A stretch of DNA of 64,000 nucleotides from Cardiocondyla obscurior. Lineage: Eukaryota > Arthropoda > Insecta > Hymenoptera > Formicidae. The stretch is taken from positions 5,278,395 through 5,342,394 of the forward strand of contig NC_091872.1 in assembly GCF_019399895.1 (NCBI RefSeq), read 5' to 3'. Position 1 is the stretch's first letter. Each line of letters opens with the position of its first letter. A program made the translations under genes and the position numbers. This document shows, piece after piece, positions 51,805 to 63,756 of this stretch. The notes under the pieces were generated by a model. It saw only the letters and a list, made by a program, of their open reading frames with translations. It searched no databases and was not told where the DNA came from.

Positions 51805-52312
51805 TTAAAAACCTGTAACCGGCCTCCACACAACAACTGCTATGTTACCCCCAATGAACATATATAACAGTGATTTTTCTTGGTGCGTGATTGCACATGC
51901 AAAAGCCTCTCCTACAACTGCTTGAAATGGTGGCCCAAATTTTTGATCCATATCATCTTTGATCATTCGAGCTGCTTGTTCATAATTTTCTGCATACTTT
52001 TCCACAGCAGTGACACAAGTCTCTATGGCTTCCTGCTTCATGTCTTCTGGCATATCACTTTGCTAAAAAAATCTCTGCTGTAGCCTAAGTAGCCTAATAT
52101 ATTGGTACAAGCACTTAAGATTCACAGCCCAAATGATTCAAGTATATTTTATAAAATTTTTAATAAGTAAAATGAATGTGACATGCTCAGATCAGTCAGA
52201 TTAAAGTTGCCGAACGCGGGAAATATTATAAAACAAATTAATTTACCTTGCACAATGGGTATGTGTGAATTACCAAAGTTTCAACATCCCTCCTCACCTC
52301 TTCAGCCCACAT
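51805..52312 (-). CDS. Dynein light chain, DNAL4-like (diverged copy 2)
   Basis: Two coding exons on the minus strand: 52312-52247 (MWAEEVRRDVETLVIHTYPL, then CK) and 52062-51805, phase 0, 107 aa. Exon 2 starts QSDMPEDMKQEAIETCVTAV and shares 44 of about 82 aligned residues with copy 1. The intron is at the same place (after TYP-C-R/K), so the two arose by duplication. The usual WH-VVGE core reads FQAVVGEAFACAITH, the W-H pair is lost, and the C-terminus is extended to WRPVTGF. That points to altered cargo or partner binding. The two genes face each other with 430 bp between their stops. Confidence 0.82.
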
Positions 52313-53168
52313 TTTACCAAAGCGGCTCCCTGAATATCTTGTGTGTACGTGCAACGATAAAACTTTCTTGCGTGTTCAATATTTAATTACACCTATAAAT
52401 TCAATGCATATAGTTGGTTAAATTAAACATTGCTTAACAAATGAAAGCTATGTTGAAATGGCAATGTATTGTTTCATATTTTTCTACTAAAAATTTATTT
52501 CCGATTAAACTATTGGTTTTTCAAATTTAAAATTGTATGACTGAATGGATGACTGAACACTATTAATCCAACATAAGTAAGAAAAAAACAGGGAAAAAGC
52601 CTAACGCATATAAAATAATAAAATAATTACTGTAATGCTTTAAGAAGTATAAATCTTTTCTTTATCACAAGCCGAGAGGTTAGAGCACCGTCCGCGATAG
52701 ATTTCAGATCGTACGAAAAGCGCGGTAATTTTTCCGTGGTGTTCCAAAACTCATTGAAAAAAATGACGGAACGTGCTGCATCGACAATTGTATGTAGTAC
52801 ATTATCTTTAAAATAATTCGAAAGAGCCGAGAGATATACCGTTACCCTAAACGAAATCATCGTTTCTGAAAGTCACGGCACCGAGCACGGCGTGTGAAAC
52901 AATCTGTGAAGAAGACGGAAAAGAATAATAAAAAAAGCCCGTACCGTCGCCGCCATTTGCGCTCCGGTTCGCGTCGGCGTGTGACCGTGTTTTTGACGTT
53001 TCTCTTGCCGGGTCCGTTGATGCCGTAACCGCGCTTCTTGCGTCCTGTTTGCACCGTGCTTCGCAGGGCGCTCTTCCCTTCAGCATATGACTACGACTGA
53101 AAGCGCGAGCGCGAGCGCGAGGCGTCCTCCCGACACATCATCGACGTCTGCGACGACCACACGTCATC
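52313..53168. promoter_or_regulatory. Divergent promoter region between DNAL4-like copy 2 and PPME1
   Basis: The two start codons lie 856 bp apart and point outward. The PPME1-proximal part (52860-53168) is GC/CpG-rich and is probably its promoter and 5' UTR. An open minus-strand frame at 52627-52860 (77 aa) lies inside and is discussed as a finding. The regulatory role is inferred from arrangement. Confidence 0.4.
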
Positions 53169-55514
53169 ATGTCTGCCCTTCAAAAGTCAATTTTGAAATC
53201 CAGGTTGCCACCGTCAGCCGTCAACTTCTCGGCGCTGAGCTCCAGGTTTGTACAGCCTTCGCGCGCGAGATCGACGCAAAGGCAGGATTTAGATAGATAA
53301 GTTGTGAGAAACTGTGTCAGTCAACATTAATGTAATTTTCTGTTTTTTTTCTTTTTTTTTTTTTTGTAGACTTGGTAAGTCAAAGGGCGCTCAACGGAGA
53401 AGAGACTATGACCCGGTTCGATGGACCCCATACTTTGACCATTCCAAGGATGTACAAATAGGACAGAATGTTTTTCACGTTTACATCAAGGGTAATGAGG
53501 GCCCATTGTTGGTTTTATTGCATGGTGGTGGTTATAGTGGTTTGACATGGGCAGAACTGACAGTAAGTATCATGCACATTTCACAATGAATGAATAGATT
53601 AAGAAATTGATTGAACAAAATTAATGTTATATGAATTTTAGAAATCGATTATGACAATGGTGTTATGTAGAGTCATGGCTATTGATCTCAGGGGTCATGG
53701 AGATACTCATACTACAGAAGACGACGACTTGTCTGCCGATACTTTAGCGTCGTAAGTAAAATGTGCTACATTTAACCTTTGTCTTTTTATATCTTGATTA
53801 TATATTTCAAATTAATTTTTTTTTAATTTAAAGTTAAGTAAAGTTTAAATATAATAAAATTTATGAAAAATTGTTTTCTGTAACTCTAAAAATCTATGAG
53901 ATTATATTTATATTGGTTCAAGAAAGATTTTTATTTTTTATTATTGTGTGATATATTTAAACTGTATTGCTTACTTCTGTTTTTTTTTTTTTTTTTACTC
54001 AGGGACGTTGCAGCTGTTATAGATGCAATTGCACATGATGTGCCAATAATTCTTGTTGGTCACAGTATGGGAGGTGCAATAGCTGTAAGAGCTGCCCAGC
54101 TAATTCCAAATTTATATGGATTAGGAGTTATAGATGTAGTAGAAGGTACTGCAATGGATGCACTAGCCTCTATGCAAAGTTTCTTAAGATCTCGGCCGTC
54201 TAGTTTTAGCACCATATCTCAGGCTATAGAATGGTGGTTAGTATTCCTTATATTTTTGATACATTATTGCATTTTGCCTAATTAATATTTTTATTTTTCA
54301 GCGTTCGTAGCGGACAAATTCGGAATATACAATCGGCGAAAGTTTCAGTTCCTGGACAAATAAAGAAGTTAGTGAGCTCTTGAAGATATTTAAGTTTTTA
54401 TAATTTATTTATTTTGATATTAAAATAATTAGAGTCGCACAATACCATGCCATTTCAGCATTGAGACTAGCAAATTAGCAACTCATGATATTGACTCATT
54501 GGCAACCCAATACAACACGTGTGAATCTAATCCAGAACCAGTTATACCACGAGATGATATTATTGAAGAAGAAGAATCGTCCAGTATGCCACCGCCGGCA
54601 CCTGTGTCTTCTATTCCCACAATTAACAGAAAATATGTCTGGAGAATAGATTTGGCAAAAACAGAGCAGCATTGGTTTGGTTGGTTTAAGGGATTATCAA
54701 CAGCATTTTTGAATGTTCCTGCACCAAAAATGTTATTATTAGCTGGAGTCGATAGATTGGATCGAGAACTCACTGTAGGCCAAATGCAAGGTATATAATT
54801 TTTAGTGCTGATACATAATTCTTATAATATTTTTTAATAAAATTAATATTTATTTCTTTGCAAAACTAGGTAAATTTCAAATGCAAGTATTGCCTGCTTG
54901 TGGGCACGCTGTTCATGAAGACGTTCCGGACAAAGTAGCGGAAGCTATTGCTACATTCATGGTTAGGCACAAATTTGCAGAGCCAGCGTCAGATTTTCCA
55001 CGGTAAGCTAGGATATAATTCTTTATTTACGCGTTCATAACTTTCTCTACATTTTGGTTTTTATAAAAATATTATAGAAAATTACGTTGAAATTAATATT
55101 AGATGCGTAACAATGAAATTCGTACACTCATCGTCAGAAATGGCATTCGTGGTGCTACGACGGCGGCTAGCGTACGTGATCTTGGCGTGATGTGCGTTGA
55201 ATCTCACACGAAGCGCGAGCGTAGATGTGTTGTGGAGCAGCGGTCATCGAGGACTGAGGCGGAACGCGGCCTACTACACCTCCCCACACTCGGCGGCCGA
55301 GAGAGGGGGAAGTCACATACGCCAGCCGTCGTCGCCGCTCGTTGTAGCAAATGCCATATCTACTTTTCAGTGTACATTTCTTTTTTGAATAAGGATTGTA
55401 TTTGGAGAGAAAGGATATTTAATCGTTATACTTTATATAATTTTTGTTTCTCACTTTATGAAAGATATTTATATATGTTATTGTATTTGTTTCAGAACTT
55501 TTCCAGCTTGTTAA
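53169..55514 (+). CDS. PPME1: Protein phosphatase methylesterase 1 (PME-1)
   Basis: Eight coding exons: 53169-53245, 53370-53562, 53642-53751, 54003-54236, 54302-54367, 54459-54790, 54870-55002 and a tiny last exon 55496-55514. Together they are 1164 nt and 387 aa (human 386). It is an alpha/beta hydrolase that removes the methyl group from the C-terminal leucine of the PP2A catalytic subunit. Catalytic residues by alignment are Ser148 (GHSMGG), Asp171 (GVIDVVEG) and His350 (CGHAVHED). The oxyanion motif LLHGGG and the PP2A-facing WRIDLAKTE and QMQGKFQMQVLPACGH segments are present. An acidic loop (DDIIEEEE) lies where the human protein has its disordered acidic insert. The last exon supplies only TFPAC and stop. 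The preceding 493 bp intron is half filled by a MITE. Confidence 0.93.
55125..55372 (+). mobile_element. TA-flanked MITE, copy B, inside the last PPME1 intron
   Basis: 248 bp, beginning CACTCATCGTCAGAAATGGC and ending GCCATATCTACTTTTCAGTG, with TA on each side. Same orientation as copy A and nearly collinear with it; most differences are single-base changes, many at CpG positions. It sits between the donor at 55003 and the acceptor at 55494-55495, so it is removed by splicing. Confidence 0.82.
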
Positions 55515-55666
55515 AAAAAGAATTGGATATATATTATATAAATTAATGTATCAAATATTGTACAGTTTTTTTGTAATTAAGTTGATAATAATTTTATTTA
55601 TTTTAAGTGTTTATAACCACTAAATATAGAATCATACCATACATGTGTAAATACATTTATGAGAAA

Positions 55667-55672
55667 AATAAA
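55667..55672 (+). terminator. Polyadenylation signal for PPME1
   Basis: AATAAA 150 bp after the PPME1 stop, followed within 20-40 bp by a T/G-rich stretch, as expected for a cleavage and polyadenylation site. Confidence 0.55.
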
Positions 55673-56319
55673 TTTGCTCTTATGTAAGTTGTATATATGT
55701 ATAGTATATTGCATTAAAGTTTCAACTTATTATGCTTTGTTTCAATTCAATTTAACACAAATATTGCAATTATTTGCAATACTTATATTTATAATATTTA
55801 TTTTTTGAAATAGTATCTTTATAATAAATATTCTTAATTTACATCACTTGTTTCTGTAGCAAAAATCGATTCACAATTCACTAAATGATTTAATTTTATG
55901 AAAAATTCTTATACTTTTTTCTAGATTAATATGATTAATATAAATTACCAAAGCATTCTCAATAGCAAAATTCTTTTTTGTATTAAAAATTATATAAAAT
56001 CGAAATATGTAAAAATAAAGCAAATAAGTTAAGTGGTCACAATGGTTGGAAGTTCTTCGATATCGTATAAAAAGAGTATAAAAATTTTATAAAATTTACT
56101 ATATACTAAAAAGGAATAAAATATTTATGTATATATAATACTTTAATATAAAATTATTTAAAACTGTTTCAGAAACATAACATCGCGGTTAATTTAACTT
56201 GTATGTAATATTATAAGAGAGCATATTCTGTTATATTTCTGAAACTTTAAAATTATATTTAATTAAAAATGTAAATTGCACAATTAAAAGATTCAATTAC
56301 GAATCACTTAGTGAATTAT
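55673..56319. other. Intergenic DNA between convergent PPME1 and KLHL genes
   Basis: Very AT-rich with no open frame of note; it should hold both 3' UTRs. Confidence 0.5.
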
Positions 56320-59300
56320 TTATATGTTATTAGTTAAATTTTTTACGACAACACAAGGTCCCGCGCGGCCAGCTTTAAGAGGAGCAACCTTTAAATATAA
56401 ACATGTTTAAATTTACAAAATATATTTACACTATTAAATTACAATTAATATACTCACATGCTCCCATTCGTTGAGATGTGGATCGTAAGCTTCTACTAAT
56501 GTAAGATATTGCTGACCGTCATATCCTCCTACGGCTACAAGTTGGTCACCTAATACACATACACCAACTGCATCTCGAGGCACACTCATTGGTGCAACCA
56601 TAGTCCATGTATCGGTCTTAGGATCGTATCTATATTGTCACATTGCATTATATGTAATTTAAAAATTTGCACTGGAAATGAAATGGCAACATTACCTTTC
56701 TACACAGTCGAATCTGCTGGCATTGGGATTGTTAGCTGGAGCATCGTGGCCACCAAGTGCATAAAGACAACCATTTACTACTCCTACGCCTACACCACCT
56801 CGTCTTTTCGACATAGGTGCACACGGTGTCCACTTGTTCGTATGTGGATCGTAACATTCTACAGTATTTAAGCAGGAACTGATGTCTCTCCCTCCTACAG
56901 CATATAATCTAAAACACATTATTATATTATTAAAATTAAAAGTTAATTAAATAATTAAATATATGTATACATATAAAAACATTCTATTTTATTTTTTGGT
57001 AATTCTTTTTTGCGATGCAGATTGATTCTCTCATTTAATTCACCTTAGTGTCGCAAGAATAAATGTTAAGTTAATTTTATTATTGTTGTTAAAAAAATAA
57101 TATTAAAAAGTACAATAACAATTAAATAAATAATATTTAATACTGAATTACAATGAACGAAAAACGGTTGTTTAATTATACTCCTATATAGATGACCGAG
57201 AAATCAAAAGTAAATAAAGTGACAAATCCGTCTATCCCGGGATTTCTCGGCTCCGACTAAAGTAGCTGAAGATGCTCGGGAAGTATCAGAAGCATAGTAA
57301 GAGTAAATCGGTGATATAGTCAGGTACCGTTCCCGCCAATTACATTTCCACGCCTATTTTGTAATGGTTGCCGTTCCCGCCAACGCCATAGCCACACCTT
57401 TTTTGTAATGGTCGCTACCCTTATCATGGTAGCCTTGGCGTTGGCGGGAACGACGAAATAAGTTTCAAAAAATTTGCTACAATTTATTACGAGCCGGCAC
57501 GTCGCTACCGGCAAATCGAGATTGAGGTAGCGTCGGAAGTTTGAGATCATAAATAATTTGAACAATAAAATGATATTATAATATTGATAATTAAAACAAA
57601 ATTGAATTGCACGGAAAAATAATACATAAAACAATTCTCTTTAAAAATTCAAAACAGTAAATAACGAGCGCAAAGCGCGCACTTTGTAATCTTTATTTTA
57701 AAAACAAAATTGAGATAGTTGAAATTAATGTTTAAATTTTATTTAAAAAAAACTCACTTATCATTTAATACAGCCACTCCAACTGTAGATCTTTGTATGG
57801 ACATAGGACATATCGAACTCCATTGTCGCGTTGCGGGATCCCATCTCTCTACTGCATCAAGGAAACTCCAACCATCGTGACCACCAACAGCATATAAAGG
57901 TCCACCTAGAACTGCCACTCCTAAGGAGAATTATTATTATATACTAATATATTTGTCAGAATTTTATTATACATAAATAAAGTAAATAGTACATTAAATT
58001 TTCATAAATTCTTTTGCATCAATACATACCTAATCCATGACGATGAACGTTCATAGGTGGTAGAGTACTCCATGTAAGAGTAGAGAAATCGAAGCATTCT
58101 ACTGTATTCAGTGTTTTTAAGCCATCTCTACCGCCCGCGACAATTAATTTTTTATCGACTACTACTGCGCCAAATTGTAGTCTTCTACTACTCATAGATG
58201 CTAAAGATTTCCAAGCGTTATCGCGCAATGAAAATGCATCTATAGACGTTGCACCTAAAAAACATATTGCGGATTACTTTGCTTAAAAAAATGAAAATAA
58301 TATGCTAGTGTTAATAAAATGTTTTTTTTTTATATATTAATTGTTCGTCACTCAATTTTTAATTACCTTTATTGGCATCCATTCCTCCAACAGCTAATAA
58401 CGTACCCACAGTAGCTTTTCTGGGCTTTGTCCTACCTGTTTGAAGCAAAGGCCTTCGCTCAGGTAGCAAATGATACTTTAACGCTTCCATTACTAATTCT
58501 TGAGCCATTCTTTGGTCTTTGAACATTTCGTTACTTTCAATATTGTCAGCAATAAACTGTTTTAATTTAATTGTTAATTAATGCAAAAGTTCTGACAAAT
58601 AAAAACTTTAAACTGTGAATAAACTCACCGCAGGTGATAACAATGGTAACTTGACTAAACTTAATAATTTACTAGCATCTTTGCTCCTGGTTTCGAGATC
58701 GTGTTCCACCCAAGTCATTAAAGCCTGAAATATATTATAATGATAATTATATTCATATAAATTATATTCGATTCTCTCGATAAACGGTTTGTCGTACATG
58801 AAAAATAGTTTCTTCTGAAGGAACATTAAGGTCTTCAGATTCAAGTAACTTCGCAACTTCATTGGCAGATAACAGCAAGAATTCTTGATTTTTTGTTACT
58901 TCCATAAAATGTTTGGTAGTGTATGCGTGTGCATGTTCAAACAATTCCGAGCAACCCTGCGTATCAGCGAACATTCGTATGCCTAGGCAGTTACTTGGAT
59001 GAAGTTGTTTGACAAGAAACTGACAGCATGCTTTAATAACTGGATTTAATTGTAATAAACATGCTGTTGCAAGTAGAGTTTCCACACTGTCTTCCTGTAA
59101 TTCTATACATCCTGTAATGTATAAAAATATATTACTAGAAATTAATAGACAGTAAAAAAAAATTAAAATAAAAAAAAAAAATTTATTAGTATAAGGTTCT
59201 ACATCGCGATGTTAATATTCTTGAGATGTTTGAAGTGAAATTACCAGTGTAACAATAAAGAACTAAAGCCCACAACGCATCTCCATCAACGTCCATTAAT

Positions 59301-59938
59301 TCTATTTCGTTTTGTGCAGATTCTCTCAAAGAACTTGTAAACATAGCAGCAAAATATTCAGAACCAGCGCTGAGCACTAATCGATGAGCCGGAACACGCT
59401 TATTTCCTGAAAAAAAAGCACAAGTTAGAGAAAAAATATAAAAAATGGAATGCCACGAAACAAAAAACATTTTTTATACATAACATATAGAACATATTTT
59501 TTTCTTCCTAGAAAAATTATCCTTTAATAAAATATAATGTATATTTTATATATACAGTATTTATATAAAATAATAATTACTCTCTTTTAATTAAGATTAA
59601 TTGAACAGTTTCATTAACCATTTACATGGCATCAGAATTCCTACTGACAGTCGACACGTTGACGAGTGCGTCCCATCAAAACAAAGCACTCGCCCGGACG
59701 CGGTATACTGACCCGCGATCAGCGTGACGTCCGTCAGCTGTTGCTTGTGCAGATAGCTCTCCATAATACGGAGGCTGCTTTCCGCGTGCTTTGGAGAAAT
59801 GGACACGCAGGACATCATGCTGGAGATGCTATGTTCACTGGCGTCTTTGTCCAGACCCAACGGGAATTCCTGCTGCTGCTGCTGTTGTTCGCCTTTGTTC
59901 GCGACTCTCGCGGGAGAATTTCCTGTCACCTTCGACAT
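56320..59938 (-). CDS. Kelch-like protein of the KLHL1/4/5 class (BTB-BACK-Kelch)
   Basis: Ten coding exons on the minus strand: 59938-59713, 59406-59245, 59111-58798, 58724-58629, 58556-58367, 58254-58030, 57920-57758, 56908-56696, 56629-56458 and 56388-56320. They total 1830 nt and 609 aa. A short N-terminal region has a run of six Gln (18-23). The BTB domain covers about 55-165 (LTDVTLIA, then VPAHRLVLSAGSEYFAAMF) and BACK about 170-275. Six kelch repeats each carry a GG doublet: GGMD, GGRDGLKTLNTVE, GGHDGWSFLDAVERWDP, GGRDISSCLN, GGHDAPANN and GGYDGQQYL. The LLPERRPLLQTGRTKPRKAT linker is typical of KLHL1/4/5. The family binds actin or acts as a Cullin-3 substrate adaptor. Vertebrate members have a longer N-terminus; an upstream exon cannot be excluded. 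Confidence 0.92.
57184..57455. repeat. Composite inverted/direct repeat in a KLHL intron
   Basis: Between 57757 and 56909, the gene's longest intron (about 850 bp) holds a GC-rich patch. It contains a hairpin CCGAGAAATC/GATTTCTCGG (about 57190-57251) and two direct repeats of about 45 bp beginning GTTCCCGCCAA. It also has a perfect 16 bp inverted pair GTTCCCGCCAACGCCA (57373-57388) and TGGCGTTGGCGGGAAC (57436-57451). This looks like an inserted repeat, but no outer ends or target duplication were identified. Confidence 0.5.
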
Positions 59939-61781
59939 GTTTCCTTACTTCCTCGTTGCGGTAAAAAGCGACGATCAGCTCGCCAGTGAATTTAGGAGAT
60001 GCTATGTTTTTCAGGACGAAATGTACGCTGTAAACAGTGTAAACAATGGCTCACGCTTAACCGCGGTCAACGACCATCACTACGCGTCCTACGGGTCAGC
60101 GCACTCGGAGGTCTCAGCACTGACTGACGCCTGATCACCAACTCGCTCAGCTGCATGAGACCGTTCGTTGTTCGCTGGATGAACAAAGAACCAGCCGTGT
60201 AGGCCGCCAGCGTGATGGTGTGGCGGCGAAAGCACATGGAGCCGCACATACTGCACTTACTCGCTCTCTTTTTTTCTCTTAGATTTCACCCGACTTCTAC
60301 TCTCTCTTTACTCACACACCCGTAAACGTATTTGTGTGCTGCACATCTGTATACACTTATCAATATTCAGTTGCATTGAGAAAAAGTACATGTATTTAGG
60401 GAACGAAGCCATTGTCTATTAAACGTGGTAACGCAATGGTCTCCAAATGAAATTTATTGATTTCAAAATATGAGAAAAAACTCGACTTTTTCAACATTAC
60501 ATTGGATTGTGACTTATCTTTTGTTGCACTTCAAGGTCTCCGCGTTAGAAACCTTGAGAGATCACTTCTGGTCAGCTGATTTTCTTTTTCCTGAACTGCC
60601 AGCTTAGCCATGGTTTTTGCAGTGAAAAAGATTTTAAACACGATTAATACTACTAATGCAGTTAAATAAAAGTCAATTTTATTGGCTTTTTATTATAGTT
60701 ATATTAAAACAATTATCAAATAAGTTTTAGCATTTATTATTAATATATGCAAATAATATGGCACAACACTTTTCATTTGAAAGTTAAGTAAAGATACCTT
60801 TCTGATCACATTATATAATTACATAAATATAGATACAAAATAAATGGAGCCCGTTATAGCGGATACTCAAAAAAATGGCGTTTATTGTATTTCAATATAA
60901 ATATAAATATATTTCTATAGGTAAAGTTACTTTTGTGCAAGTTTATCTTACATTCATTTATACTGTCAATTTTTAACAATACACATATGCATCAAAATCG
61001 GAACTATTGGCTAACGTTATTATGTAGCTCATTATTTAAATCATTTTTAACATTCAATGGTTATTACAGACATCGATTTTACATGGAATGCACTTATAGT
61101 TGCTTGATGTATATGTGCATGCATTTTATATGTAACTTGAACTAAATTTCACTTAGATCGTAAATATATTACGTATTCTTTTTATAACTTTGGTAATATT
61201 GAATTGGCTTATAACAATTAATAAGCTGCGGCTCTTGTATGAGATTTCTAATTAATCTACTTTTTTTCCAAGAATATTATTTGACAACATTGTATTTATC
61301 ACAAGAGTAACGTATGTTACGTAAATTTTATATTAGTTTTTAAAGATTATTAAGATATTTACGGTAACAAAGTACAATAATTATATATTTATATTATACA
61401 TGCAAATAAACAAAAATTTTTATTTAAAATACTGCACATAGATTTTCAGTTGCTATTAATTCAGATTTTTTTTTGTCGCTTTTTGTATTATTTAACTTTG
61501 CTTTTTCAACAGCAACAAATTATTTTATATTTATTAAAAGTGAAAGTAAAAGAAAGAATCTAATATAATTTACTAGTATAACAACGTTTTTGTAAAATAT
61601 TAATTAAACACATGGCAGTAACATAAATGTCTCACGTTATACGTAAATGTATCGCGATTGTCGAATAAATTTGCTGTTATAAATATTTATGAAAATTATT
61701 TACCGATTCAAATGTAGTAACGTGTCATACTGCACATCCGCAGTTGCACCGTAATATCTCCAGGTGTTTTTCATTAACGCG
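59939..61781. other. KLHL upstream region and intergenic DNA
   Basis: 59939-60300 is GC-richer and probably holds the KLHL 5' UTR and promoter. Overlapping frames there (59666-59989, 59799-60134) are shadows of exon 1 or chance frames. 60300-61781 is AT-rich, and the TRPML 3' UTR lies at its right end. Confidence 0.4.
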
Positions 61782-63756
61782 CTAGACACAGATAGCTCCG
61801 CCGCATTCTTGCCCGAATTTCGTTGACGAGTCAGATTCTGAGAAGGATCCATAAAAGGGCCTTTTCCGACAGCAACAAAATCGATCAAATAATTCTGTCA
61901 AGTTACTTCTTTCAGTGTCGTCTCTGAAAAGGCCGCTTGATGCCTCGTCTGTACATGGAGCTATAAATGTTTGCAAATCATTTTTTGGGAAACCTTCACG
62001 ATAATAGAGCTTGATCGTGTCGTATGCATCCATTATCACAGAAATAAACAAACTTAAAACAACGTAAATGTAAAGTGAGATAAATGAGTATAAATAAATT
62101 CTGGAGTACCACCATAACACAATCGATTTGGAAGACGTGATAGAAAACGTAGCAAACATATCATCGCCGTTGATTAACGCAAATAAGCACTCTGAAGTGG
62201 TTGCAAGCGAGCGAAACTTCATGTTATATGGACCGAGCACCAGCCAGCCACAGAATGTGAAACCGGCGTAAATAAGAATTGCGCATATCAAGAATCTTGC
62301 GACTTTTGGTGTCGCTTTTTTAAGAGTTAAGATAACAACGTTGTATGTCTTAAAAAAGCCAAGATAACGCAACACGCCGAACCACACGAGCAGATTTCCG
62401 GTTCCGAGAAATATACTGCATATATTCCAGTGGTCAGTCTCGGAATGCTTCCGCTCGATTTGCTCTTTCATAATGGTACCGATGATAATAAGTAGATCGT
62501 TGATAATAATCATGATGTACCAAAGGTTTAAGAATTCCAATCGTCCTTCAAAGCTTAGCGTTGTTCCGTACGTTTTCTTGAAGAAGTTAATAGTCTCGAA
62601 TTTTAACAGCTGTGCTCTGTATATCGCTCGTGAACATAATAATAAAGAAATCGTACAATTCAGTATAACAAGCAAATTTAGCAAGGTCCTTAGCGCTGAT
62701 TCGATGCGATTATTCGTAATGTAACGAGTGTCACCTTTACATTGTAATTTCCTAGCTTCAGCGTCTAATGAGAGCAGCATCTGTCCATCGAAGTCATTAT
62801 TATCAAAAATAATTTTTATATTAAAACGGTAACAATCGGGTGGTGTCATTGGTCCAGCCGCTTTCAGATTCACTGTCTTAAGAGCAAATTTCAGATGCGC
62901 GCGTACTAGTGCGGAAAAATTGACATTAATATTTCTGTCCTGCAGAAGATTGTGCGACGAGCTAAACGTGTTGAAGATTTCGAGACTGATGTTCGTGCAT
63001 ATTTTCACAATCTCGCTATTAAACACGTAGCTTTCGTTGAAACCGAATATGGTACCCTCTTTATAATGATAAAGACATAAGGTTACAGGCCCGACTGAAT
63101 TGTCTTCGGCAATATACGAATACGAGCCAATAGCGTCGTCGACGTTGTAATAACCGTGCAGAGCGTAATCAATGGCATCATAAAATTCACTTTGTTTATA
63201 AATAGCCAAAGGTCCAACTGCAGGTGGATAGACAGGTACCTAAAATATTTATAAATGTTAGAAGAATAGTTACATGTTTAATATTTAATACTTAATTTTA
63301 ATAAAATAATGATTTATTACATGATAATTATGATGTACTAATTAAAGTGCTAGAAATTAAAGCATAAAAGTTAAATAATTATCGTTTTGTAAATTTAAGC
63401 TTGTTTAAAAAAATTATTTTAAATAAAAATTAAACTATTAAAATTTATAAATATAATGTGATCAAGCTACCTCTTGAACTGAGTCCCATCCCATTAAAAA
63501 GAGATGAGAGAATGTTACTCTGTTATCCCAAGTGTAATTCTCATGCATATAATTATTATGCGCAAATAAACAGAGTTGTACAGTTACAAGGATAATTTTG
63601 ATGACTTGGACAACAAATTTATAAGGAAAACGCCGTTTGGCCTGCCATTTTTCAATTGGATTCATAAAGAAAAATCGCAATTTTCGTCTCATTTTTTCTT
63701 CTGCAAACGTCACAACTGGACAAGTCTTGCATTCTTCTGGAGTAGAATGATTTTGC
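61782..63756 (-). CDS. Mucolipin (TRPML) cation channel, N-terminus outside the recognised part
   Basis: Two exons on the minus strand: 63756-63471 and 63239-61782 (the first enters with a split codon; about 581 residues seen). The first carries the basic RRKLRFFF and WQAKRR cluster that binds PI(3,5)P2 in this family, then helix S1 (IILVTVQLCLF). The large lumenal S1-S2 loop follows, then S2-S6. The pore filter reads NGDDMFATF, as in mucolipins (NGDDMF). The C-terminal tail has a CCC cluster before RKRPFYGSF, a likely palmitoylation site, and serine/glycine-rich acidic residues. TRPML channels release Ca2+ and other cations from late endosomes and lysosomes. No Met fits before the first exon, so 5' exons lie upstream, beyond 63757 or outside the window. 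Confidence 0.9.

Noticed and set aside
59666..60134. Plus-strand frames of about 110 aa opposite KLHL exon 1, with poly-Cys
   Set aside because: The poly-Cys is the CAG/CTG run that encodes poly-Gln on the minus strand; these are shadows of the KLHL exon and its leader.
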